Under the pieces are notes generated by a model. It saw only the letters and a list, made by a program, of their open reading frames with translations. It was not told the DNA's origin and did no database searches. From positions 130,833,241-130,897,240 of the forward strand of contig CM031858.1 of the NCBI GenBank assembly GCA_018697195.1: DNA of 64,000 nt. Reading direction: 5' to 3'. The position numbers were made by a program, and so were the translations under genes. Below, one piece after another: positions 49,901 to 61,235 of the stretch. Within the stretch, counting starts at the first letter, position 1, and every line of letters starts with the position of its first letter. This stretch comes from Certhia americana (lineage: Eukaryota > Chordata > Aves > Passeriformes > Certhiidae).

Positions 49901-52900
49901 TTGGCTCTTCAGCAGGTGCTTTGTCTCCTGGCCCCCTGCTATGCCCTGACTACCAGCCCCCTGCCACTCCCTGCCCCCCATTCAGTCCCCTCAAGCAATC
50001 TACAGCAGTGAAAAGTTTCTTTTGCTCTGATGGCTTAGACACTAGACTTCTGTCAGCACAACACTGTTGGTCTAGGACCAGGGGTACTTGCAGCCCTGAC
50101 AAACAGGATGTCTTTGACCAAGAGACCAAGGGGCCAGGAGGCAAAGCCACCTGCTCCAGGCTTTGGTTCAGTGATGGGCTGTTTATGGCCTGGGCAAGGA
50201 GGCGCTCAGGGAAGCAGAGCTTACTGAAGGCAGTTCCTGATTAGTTTATAGCTCACTCCGGAGCTGGCTGGGACTTCAGTGGTAGGTTAAGAATCCTATT
50301 CAAGACCTCAATTCTGTCCACTACTCCACCTTAGTGTTAAGTGCATCCGTGCACCTCAAAGACCAGAGCCAGCCTGGATTCAAAGGCTGAGGTGGAATTC
50401 AAGCTCTGAAAGTTCAGGCTGTCATTCCCATTATTATTCTTTAGCGATCACATTCCCATGTCCCCATCTTTAACCAAATGGAGGATACTCCAAGGCAGCA
50501 GTACAACACTGCATGCCCCCTCTCCATGCCATTGCTTGCAAGACCAATCTAGATTAAAAGAGTGTTTCTCTGCTTGGCTGCCCACCCTTACTCACTGTAG
50601 GACACTGGGTGTCCCCACCATGGCTGAATGGGGCATTGCAAAGCCACTCCACCTCTTCCAGCTGCACAGAGCCAAGCTCAGACTTGCCCTGTCATATGGT
50701 TATGCTGCTAATTGTGTGGAAAGTGCAGAGATGCTGGACACATGGATTTATCAGTTTAAACATAAGCCTAAGTCCTGGCCCTGATGTAGCACCAGACTCA
50801 AGGACACCTGTGGCTGTACCTGGGGTCCTCCTGCTGCAGAGGTGGCCCCAGCTGGATCTTTCCAGTGGTGCTTCTCACTCACATGTGCTGCAAACTCTTC
50901 TCCACTGATTAGATAAGAGGAATTGCCCACTGATTTTCATTTCAGTTGTGCGTGACTGGATCAAAGGATGTATGATCTCTTTGCTTCAGTTATGCATTTT
51001 GGGCTAATGTAGTCCAGATGGCTATTTCATCTCAGCCTTTATATTTATTCATGGCCTTTCTATTTAACTTTCTTAAAACAAATACTCACTTGTAGGCATG
51101 TATTAATTCAGGGAAAAGAACTGCCTCAATCAATATGTTGAGGTTAAGTTTCTATACCACAGTAGGCCCTATGTACATAATTTCTATTTTTATTACCCCA
51201 CTTCTAGCCTCAGATATATGAGCAATTTCTTTAACGTGTTTACTTTGGCTTTTTTACAAATTTACACAAATTACATCTCTGATTATTAGATTTACAATAT
51301 GCAGATATTCTTTCATTGACCTTTTTGCTAAACCCTTCTGCAAACTTTGGCTGAATATTAATAAATGTACAAAAATACCAAGAATCTCAAATGTTTGCCA
51401 ACATGATATTGCACCATCTCTGACCACTGCATGAGGATAAAATTTGTTGTTGAATTTATTGCAATCTTGCAACCCATGTGTGAACATAAAGAGTGGAAAT
51501 GCTCAAGGGATCAACGAGACAAAAAGTTTTCAGATTGCACTTACATTGTCTTTTAAACTGTGTCTGCAGGTTGGGTGTTGTGAGTTGGCTCAGAGGCTGC
51601 TGGTGGAGAGCCGAAGGCAGTGCCTGGCAGGATGTGTCCAAGGAGGGGCAGTGCCTGGCTCTGGGCTCAGCAGGAGGGAGGGAACATGGGAAGCCACAAT
51701 TTAATCTGTCTGGTATTTGATTTGGGCTTTTGGTCCTTGTCTGGATAACAGGGTTGCAATTCCTCTTGGTACACTTACAATAAGAACATCTGAAACTCAG
51801 CTGCAGCCAGGCAAGATTTTCATTTTGGGTAATCTGATTTTAGCTTTGGTGATTAGCTGCCTCATTGCCAATGGCCAAATCTAATTGTCATTGTAGTTTC
51901 TCTTCTGGAGCCAACAAGAGTTAATGTCTTACTTCACACCTTCTCTTGTTAAGCAACCTCTCCCAAAGCATTTGCAAACAGAGGAGGTGATTTCAGACCC
52001 AAGTATGAGGAAAATGGTAGCAATCACTTGTCAATTTTTCCTTTTTCGTGAAATGTAGACAGTGGGCCACCTTTTAACATTCTGGGTATTAATATTGGCT
52101 TGAAAATCTTATATGTATTTTTATATTTAGCATTTGTAATATAAACTTACTTTTCATGACATAGATTAGATGAAGTTTTCCAGAACCAGATCCTCTCCAG
52201 CATTTTACACCCATATTTTTATGTGTGAGTGACTGCTCCAGAAATCAGTGTGAAACTGGGACAAGACAGCTCTCCAAATTTCATTAAAGATTATTTTTTG
52301 GTTCATAAAACAGTTTCCTCCAAAGTTTGTTTGATTTAGAATTTAAAAAAAAGGATGGTGAAACAATTTATGACAGCTCTTCCCTTCCCCGCCAACCCTG
52401 TTAAATCAAAAAGACAGTTAGAAATGTAGAGTTAACCTAAGTACAAATCCTAAGCCTGAGAAGAAAAGGGGACAGCAATGATTGTAAGAAGACAAGTTTT
52501 CTGTAATGCCACTTTCCTTTTGGTTGGATTTCTACACCAAATGAAGCTAAGGTTTAGATCCATAACCTGCCCACTCTCAGAGAAATTATCCCAATCTTCT
52601 TTAGGGCTAAAAGCAGAAAAAAAATGCTGTGATGGCTTGGAAAGGCAGATGAAAGACAGCCTGTTCTGCTGTGTGTGGAGGGATAGCATTGCTAACACCA
52701 CATGTATATAAAACAGCATCCACACAGTGGTGCTCAGCAGCCTTCAGACTCTCTGCCCATGAGCTCCCATCAGTTCCCCGTCAGCAGTAGTTGCCACTGG
52801 CAAGGAATCATAAGTCTTGGTGGCAGTACATTCACAGATGGTGTGGGAACAGCAGGGAAAAGAAGGGAGGATATGGGATATTCAGGGCTTAAGAGATAGT

Positions 52901-55900
52901 CTTTCCAAGGAAGGATGGGGAGATTGTTTCACTCCAAAGCCTCTGCTGGCAAAGGTCTCAGTGAAGAGCCTTGTCTAGAAATTCAAACTTCAGCTTGGTT
53001 TCAGAGTCACTGTGCATACCCTGGGCAGTGCAAATACTTTCAGTTACTGTGGACACAGGAAGAATTTGATGCTTCATGTATGCCCCCCCCCAATCCCTGT
53101 AATGATCAAATGGAATTTTTATAACAGTTTATGGTGTTGAAAAGAGGAGCCAGGTTTCTTGCTGTTTACTGTTATGCATAATTTCTCAGATTCACTTTCC
53201 TTTATTGTTGTAGGTTTTTTCCTCTCTTTTAACTCATCCCCACGGGCCATCTTTAGCCAGTTTACTGACAACTGATTTAATCGGTGTTATAGGGATGAAC
53301 TCTGAGCAGGTCTGATGGCACAGCATGAGCTGCCTGGAGCTGGCAACCAGTTGTAGCATACTTCAAGTTAATTATCCTTTTCTATTTTTTTTGTAGTTTT
53401 GAGTGATGATGCTGTTCATCATAAATGGATTTGTTTTGGACAACAGGATGCTACACTGTTTTGCAAGTTTGTTATTGTTTTAAATAAACACCACTGAAGT
53501 ACCAGGTAGGAATTTAACTAATGGTTAGAAATCAAGAGGCCATTAGTCTTACACCCAGCTTGGACAGGCTGAGTCAAATCTTCTTTTGGGTACCTCTTTA
53601 TGGAAAGAGATAGTGTGAGAGCTGTGCTATGGAGCTGGAAACAAAGCTGGTCGTTAAGAACCTTGGGTAGGGTGCTGGGGAAAGGACGCTGCATGGGTCA
53701 GCTTCCACCTTAGGGCAGGTTGACTTCTGCTGGCAAAGTGCTGGCTGGGTGGAGTGATGTATGCGGGTGCCTCTGAGTCAGTGGTGTTACCAGCTCTTCT
53801 GGCATGAGATCACTATCCAGGAAGCATTAATTTTAGCAATAGAACGTGACTTTGTGTTGAGGGGAAGTACACAGAGAGCTTTGAGTAAAAAGCACATGAC
53901 TACAAAGGAGTGTGATTACTTCCGAATTGTGAAATAAATGAAAGTGGCTTGTGTATTGTCTTTCTGTGGTGCTGCTTATAGACAGCAGTTGTACAGCAGC
54001 ACTTGAGTTTCCTTTCTGGAAATATGCTGCAGACCACAGGAAATTGCTAAGTTTAAATAAATGGGTTTATTAACTAAATAGGAAAGCTACCAAGTCCGGA
54101 CCCCTTGTGATCACATTTCCCATTACATTCTGGTAACTGTTTGAAACTCAGGCAAAAATCCTGAAAATCCAAATAGTAGAAGCCACATGGACTGTCCTTA
54201 GCTTCAGCAGAACTACATAAGGATGTGAAGAGGGACTGAAGCATGGAGTGATGCAGCCTTAGATATCTTATCCAATCTTCACAGCATGGGATCTCAGGTG
54301 GCTCTGACTACACAAAACTTTGGATTGAAGCTGTCCAGTTTCCTTGCTATATTCTCAGTTCCCTTACCTTGAATGTAGACTAACTTTGCATTAAAGAGAT
54401 AACTGCTTTTGGCAAGTTGGAATGTGGTACTTGTCATGCGCCAGAAATTGCTGCAGTCGATCATGCCTGCTTCTGAGATCCTGCCAAAATTACCTGACTC
54501 AGCTTGGAAACACGGCAGGTAATGGCAAGATTGTATAAACTTAATACTGCCATGAAGGGAAAAATGAATCCCATGGAGGCAGGCACAAGAGGCTGCTGAC
54601 CTAAAGACATAATGGAAAAATATTATGCTGAAAAAAATGTTGATTCATTTGATTCATTGGTTTTCTCTTTGGAAATGTGAAAAAAGTGAAGAAAACTACC
54701 TTAGAAATAGAAGAGTACTTGACAATACCCATAGTGAGGAATAAGGAGGAGCCTTTTGCTGCCATAGTGTGGGCAATGATTGACTAAATGCCATAATCAA
54801 AGGTTAATATCTGAAAACAGTACTGGCCAGCATTTCTGTGACTGTACAACTCTCCATGATTCAGCTGTTCGATGCTGGCTGTCATCCTCTGGGAACACAG
54901 CTGGTACCATACAGATAGAAAAACACAGAGCCTATAGCTTACTAGGAACTTGGTTGCTAGGAAGTGGCCCAACAACTCATTGAAGTCACTTACTAAAAGG
55001 ATCAAGCTCCATCTTAAAACTCATCAGCTTATTTTGTCCCTACTGCCTGACTAGGAAGCTGACCCGTGACCTCCATGTCCTTGGATGGTCAGGTAAGGAT
55101 TTACAGAGAGCAGCTGCCAAGGTCTCACTTTGTTAAGCAGAAGGAGCCAGCTGCATGCATTCCTGTCTGTTAAAAGGAGACTGGCACAGCCAGAAAGCCA
55201 GAGGGGTAGGAATGCTCTTCAGGAAGATTTTGAGGGGTTACTCTCTTCATTACCAAGGTCAAGGAGCTGTCTAGCTGTGCTGCTTCTGTGCTGCCCTGCT
55301 GTGCTAGTGACATGGGGGCTCTGTGCCATCCCATGTGCACATGGCCACGGAGGGCAGAGCCCAGCCCTGTGTCACTGAACAAGAGGAAGAGTCTGACTCT
55401 GCCAGGGAGGAAATGAATTCAGGCCTTAAGGACAAGAGCAACAGATCACTCTTCCTTTGTGGAAGGAGCTTTGATGTGCAGTTATCATGTCCAGTTCTCT
55501 CTCTGTCCAGTTAAGAAGCCAGGCTAATGAGGGCTGTCCTGCAGAAGGCAGCTGGCCATCACCTGAGCCACTGCACCGCCCAGAGGCACAGCTCTGGGGA
55601 TGAACACGGAGGCACTCGGCAGACAGACATCTAAACACCCTGCAAAACCCTCCTGAGCCAGCCTCTCCAGCACCTTTTTAAAGAGATGAATCTCAACATA
55701 AATTTCAAAGGAGGTTTGAACTACTTACAATTTTATTACAGCTGTACTACAGCTACGTTATGCTTGAAAGCCCAAGTGTCCATGAGGGTTGTTCAAATGC
55801 TATTTTTGCTTTGCAAACAAAGGAACCCTTGATATCAAATGAGTGACTACATCCCCCAAGTATGCTGTCCTGTCTAAATATGGAGATATTAGTAAGCATT

Positions 55901-57000
55901 TGTTTTTATTGTCTGAAAAAGGAGGAATTGCTATTTCTTTTTTTTTTCCTGAATTTTAATAGAGAGAAGAAAAAAAACTTCTGGATGAAGACAGTTTTTT
56001 ATTTTCCCAAGAAAAATTACTTCTGTGTGTATGATACTGGCCTTGCTTCTGCAACAAAAATATTCTTTCAGGATATTTTGATGATGTCCCCTGGGGGGGA
56101 CATCACCATCAGCTGTTTTCCAGATGTTTTAGTCTTTCTTAATCATACTCTTTCACTGGCCACGAGATCTGATTCAAAGCTGAAGAACGTCATTCCATCC
56201 AGCACAGCCCTTCTGAGTCTGCAGGAAGTATTTGGGTTTTGCAGCTTATAGACATGAATTTAATTTAAAAATAAACTGAAATAAATCTATTTGCAGTGTA
56301 TTTATGCATACAACACACCATTGGCAGTCTAGACCTAACAGCATTGTCACTAGGTGCTGCATGTTCAGTTTATATCTTGTCTGTTTTATACATCAGGTTG
56401 AACTTTATAACCCTGCCCTGGCAAATGTAGGGTGCCTCGCTATCCTCAATACTTACTATCATTGGAAAATGCTCTATCTTGCTGCCCACCTCTCTCTCTA
56501 TGTCATTTATGAGCCTACTGATCAGCAGGTCCCAGCACAAATTGCTCAAGTCTGTCCGTGACCTTCCTCCATTGTAAAAAAGTTATGTTTTTTTCCTTTT
56601 TTAACTGAGCCTGCAGTTGCCTGAGGGCTTTGGTGAGGAGTATTGTCAGAAGTCATTGGTCAAGAAGCAAGGTGGTCTCAATCTCTGCATCTGCCAAGAG
56701 TCAGTGCACAGTGGTTTCTCCACCAGCTCCACAATGCACCTGCCTTCACCCTAAACACCAAATTTGTCTTTTAGACTGCAAATCTCAGTCAAAAAGGCTG
56801 TTTTCCACATTGCTCCACTCTCTCTGTGTAGTCATTTATTCCTTCATGTAGTAAATTGCTCCTTAATCAAAACTGTATGCCCGCATCCATTTTCTATTGA
56901 ACAATAATAATAATTATTGTTATACAAGATATTATATATCTTGCATATTTCTGCTCTTAAAATTAAATTGGCTATGCGTGTCTCAGGGAATTTATGATGG
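47000..57000. other. Intergenic DNA, no supported gene
   Basis: The stretch at 47.1-48.0 kb and parts of 49.8-50.9 kb are more GC-rich and carry open frames of 100-158 codons without recognisable homology. A 66-nt splice-flanked segment is listed at 48062-48127. A TG/TATA run lies at about 49411-49436, and T/G runs near 49205-49250. AT-rich inverted repeats lie at 56901-56920 and 56925-56943. Confidence 0.65.
48062..48127 (+). other. Candidate 66-nt exon of an unknown transcript
   Basis: An acceptor-like CACCTTTCCTGTTTCAG precedes an open 22-codon segment that begins with ATG and ends at a near-consensus donor (CTGG|GTAAGT). It is not recognised as part of any protein. It could be a lncRNA exon or chance. 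Confidence 0.15.
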
Positions 57001-57162
57001 GCCTAGTTTGAGTGGGGGTCCAAACTGTGAATGAGGCCCCTGGGTTCTCCCTGGAAGCCTAACATGGAGATGACAGCCCTTTGTGCGACTGGAATCATGT
57101 CTGCTACACACATGGCCATCCTGATATTTTCTTTGCTCTATCAACGGATGTAGTCTCCACCT

Positions 57163-57195
<33 letters not shown>
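57000..57195 (+). other. Possible retrocopy or retroelement end with 30-A tail
   Basis: About 165 bp of moderately GC-rich sequence, distinct from its AT-rich surroundings, leads straight into 30 consecutive As at 57166-57195. That shape fits a reverse-transcribed poly(A) RNA. I do not recognise the source, see no AATAAA near the tail and cannot place a target-site duplication. Confidence 0.3.
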
Positions 57196-57197
<2 letters not shown>

Positions 57198-57249
57198 AGG
57201 AGAATTTTTGAAAATTTAGGTTTTTCTTAAGACAGAATTTTTTCAAAAG

Positions 57250-57317
57250 AGGCTTGGGGATTTTTTTGAAAAGTAGTTTTTTTGAAGCCTGAGGATTTTT
57301 TGAAAAGTAGTTTTTTC
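57250..57317. repeat. Imperfect tandem duplication, unit about 35 bp
   Basis: Two copies of a unit with the core GATTTTTTGAAAAGTAGTTTTTT stem (GAGGCTTGGGGA... and GAAGCCTGAGGA...) lie side by side just after the poly(A) tract. Confidence 0.8.
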
Positions 57318-60300
57318 CCATAATTTCTGTAAATACTTAAATACTTTCTTTTCATTGTTCTTACATATTTTTCTCCAGGAATCTTTGATTTAAGTTATCT
57401 TGAATTCAATGAATTTCTCTTGTTTTCATTCATAAAGGACCAAGTCCTACAAACACCAGAACACAGCAAAGCTTTGTGGGAAGTGGACATATCCAGCTTT
57501 GTATGCATTCTTGCTCTTGTTAGCTCCCTAGAAACATACCAGCCAGTATCTTTTTCTTTCAGGAGGGAGGGAAAAAAAAGAAAGATCCTGTTTGTGTGGA
57601 TGATGAAAATAAATATTTTTTTTAATGGATGCCAAATATTAGGCTAACAACCTTGAGAGTTTGATCACACCTCCTAAAAATGCAGATGAAGGAAAAACTC
57701 CCTAAAATGTTTTTTCATGTTTTACTCTGGATTTTTCCCAGTTATCAGACTCCTGGGATTTGCGTTTTTGGAAAGAATGATGTGGTGTGGCCCCTTGGCT
57801 TCACAGAGGCTGAGAGTGAGGTGTTCTTTTGCCAGACTGAAGACAAGACTTACCAGGTCCTTCCCACTTTCATGGCCCCTGCGCTGGTTAGAGCATGTCA
57901 GAGCAGAAGTCATGCTGAAGTCAAAATGCCACCAGCATCCTAGGATGAGCCCAAGGCTCATTACTTGTCTGTTCTGAGCACACACACTGTCACAGTTTCA
58001 TCCTCCTCAGCCATCTCATTATTTCTCCAAATAGGTGTTCCCAGCCAACTGGGATAGCAGGTCTTGTTTTTGTGTCCATGCCTCAGCATTTTGCTTCTGC
58101 ACTGGGATTGTGACCCCATCCATCCTTGACCTGCCCCTGACAGGCTCAGTCAGGAAGAAAGAGTCCAAATATAAAAATTATTAAAAATGTAAGGTAGAAT
58201 AATTTTTCTGCCGTTTATTTTTGTCTGTTGTCTACCACTGCTGTGGGAGAAATCCACAAAAGTGAACAGCAGAATAGGTGGATTATGCAAGCCCTTGTGC
58301 AGTTCCTGTTACCACTGACCCGTCTCCAGAGGCTACAGAATCCCACAGAGTCAGAAAGGGAAGTTTTGCTGATGTGGGAATGTTTGAAATTGTTTAGACA
58401 CCTGCTCACATACTTCCACAAGTCTCGGTTAGAAGGAGGAAGAAGCACAAAACTTAGGATGAAAACATATACATTGGAAAGTAAGAATTGGTGTGGTGGA
58501 TGCAGGTAAGTAAAGAAAGGAGTGTGGATTCTAATTTCTTAGTATTTAACAGTTCAAGGGAATAAGAGGTACAGCAAAAATCCAACCTGCAGTTTGTCAG
58601 AGTACAATCCCATAGGAAGTAGAGACCATTTATTTCAGTGCTCTCTCTTCCTGATTTATAACTCCCATGTAAACTTTATGCAGACTTCACAGAGAAAGAC
58701 TGTGGCAGGTTCAAGGAGTAAGGTCTTTCCTGTACACTTACATTAAAACAAACCTTGCATTTGCCAGAGGCAGCCTCCAGTTTGTTTTCATAAAGAGGAA
58801 GTGCAGTGAACATCTTCATGAAGACTTCACTTATGATCTTCCTCATTTTATTTCCCCTTCATATTAAAATAGGTCTTTTAGGCTGAAAGTTGATGATTCC
58901 ACTTTGTACATGCAAAGCATAACAGAATGGTGTGAGATGAACAGTAGAAGCTAGTCCAGAATGATAAATGGAAGAAAACAGCTTCAGCTACAAATGCTGA
59001 ACCAGTCAGAATGTGAAAATCATTTCTCTCCTTCAAGTTGAAACAAAAATGCAGCAGAAAATATAATGTCTGGGTGGCATGAGCAAAAGTCCTGGGATCA
59101 GATGTTTAAAAAAAGAGGAAATTGTTTAAGTGTATGAAGTTTGTCTTAGGAGCTCTTGGAGGGCAGAGAGGAAGGAATTATTTGCTAATTGTGCCATACA
59201 TTTTAGAGGTTCTCCTCATTTATTCTAGTCACATACATATGCACTCTTTTACTATGGAGAGCTATTTAGCCTGCAGAGAACCACATTTCAGTGTGCATGC
59301 ATTGTAAAACCGCTATAGGAAGAGTGTTTAGTGAGCAGCTAATGACTTCCTTAAAAGGATAATGCAGTTAACAGTTGAGAGGATGTACAGCTAAATATGG
59401 CCCTTGTAAAACTTAGCAGATTCCATTAAAAAACAGACGTGCAGGAAGTGTCTAGTTCCTATTAGAACTGATTGTACACAGTTGCATGGGAAGAAATAAA
59501 TTTAGTGTACAGAATTTTACATCACATCCTTTGAAAGCATTGAAATTCTCTGGGGTCTGCAAATCTGTACATCTGGTCCACATACACACACATATACACA
59601 CACAAACAATTAACTGGTGTGCAATTAGTTTAAAGGAAAATGTGCATTTAAAACTCAGAGTCTGCACATCCCAAAGTGAAGGGCAACATCCTACTGACTG
59701 CAGCATGCCTGGGCTTGGTTACACCTGAACCTGTAACTTAGGCTCTCCCCTTACAGATACTACAGTCACCCAGAGGGACTCCAGGTCTGTGTAAAGGAGG
59801 GGGAAATTCATCCCTGTAATTTCTGTGTTAGAAAAAAAATTCCATTTTCTTATTTGATATAATTTTCTATTTTGAAAATTAAAACAGAGCTATTGCTAAA
59901 ATTTCCTTCATTGGATTAATCATTTATTATGAACAGCAATTATGCATTCAGTCTACTCAAATGATTTTATGAGACTCTGTTTATTTTCAAGGTACTTTCA
60001 AGGAAAAGATTTGGATCCAGAATCATTTAGCATTAAAAGGTCGCTGTTCACAGGAACCTGAAAAACCTTTCTCAACTGTATTTGAAATGATTTTTCAATT
60101 CGTTTGCAAGGACATCAGAGAATCAATTTGCCTCTAGCCACAGTCCTGACGCCAGCAAGTAAAGCTGAGGAAATGACCCAGAGAGCATCAAGATGAATTC
60201 CTGGTGAAATCCAAGTCAAAGTTGCCTACCAGAAATATAATAAACTGGACTCAGAGGACATTCATGGACCCAAACAAAAGCTTTCTATTCCCTCAGAAGG

Positions 60301-60532
60301 ACTCAATTTCTGTTGACACAGTGAAGCTTCAAGCTTGTAGTGTGAGGATGCCCCAGCTGAGTTCAGGACCTTAGGAAGGAGTGAAGTTTCAGGCATTTGA
60401 ACAGCTCTCACAGGTGATGTGTGCTGCTCTGCAGACCATAGTGGGAACAAGACTCATAGGGGGCTTTGTTGTTCCATGCTGCTTTGTGGCCTGGCAGCTG
60501 AGGGGTGATCAAGCAAAGAAATGTTTAAAACA
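57318..60532. other. Intergenic DNA, no supported gene
   Basis: An open frame at 58228-58509 runs into a consensus donor GCAG|GTAAGT near 58507, but its acceptor is poor and no homology is seen. A short CA-rich run lies at 59580-59606. Nothing else was recognised. Confidence 0.6.
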
Positions 60533-61235
60533 AATAGCTTTATGTTGGAAAAGACCTCTAAGATCATAAAGTCCAGCCATTAACCTGGCACTGCCAAGTG
60601 CACCATTAAACTAAATACCACATCCACGTGTAAGTACCCCTCAGGGTGGTGACTCCACTACTTCCCTGAGCACCATGTTCCAATGCCTGACAACCCTTTT
60701 AGTGAAGAAGTTTTTCCTGATAGCCAATCTAAACATCCCCTGGCACAATTTGAAGCTGTTTCCTCTTGTCATATAGATTATGACTTGGAAGAGGAGACTG
60801 ATCCTCTCCCTCAATACAAACTCCTTTCAGGCAGTTGTAGAGAGTGAAAAGGTCACCCCTCAGCCTCCTTTTTTCCAGGCTAAATGTCCCAGAACACTGA
60901 ACTGAATTCAAGTTGTGGCCTCACCAGCGCCCAGCAGGGGGACAATCCCTACCCTGGTCCTGCTGGCCACACTATTTCTGATACAGGCCAGGATGCCATT
61001 GACCTTCTTGGCCACCAGGGCACACACTGGCTCACATCCAGCCACTGTTGACCAGCACCTCGAGGTCCTTTCCAATGGGCCACTTTCCAGCCACTCTGCC
61101 CCCAGCCTGTAGCACTGCCTGGGGTTGTTGTGACATGACACAAGTGCAGGACTCATCACTTCATCTTGTGGAACCTTACACCACTGGCCTTGGCCCAGCT
61201 TTGACCTTCCTAGCCTCCAGCAGATTGACACTCCT
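60533..61235 (-). mobile_element. CR1 LINE, 3' part, minus orientation, internally deleted
   Basis: On the minus strand, peptides of the CR1 pol C-terminus are visible: [30 protein letters not shown] and IVPLL (61115-60950), then [21 protein letters not shown] (near 60880-60815), followed by the 3' region ending near 60535. Between the two peptide blocks the text jumps, as if about 100 bp were lost relative to the CR1 consensus I remember. Frameshifts break the frame. It is an old, dead copy. Confidence 0.92.

Noticed and set aside
49861..50244. 127-codon open frame rich in Pro and Ser
   Set aside because: Its composition explains it. No homology was recognised.
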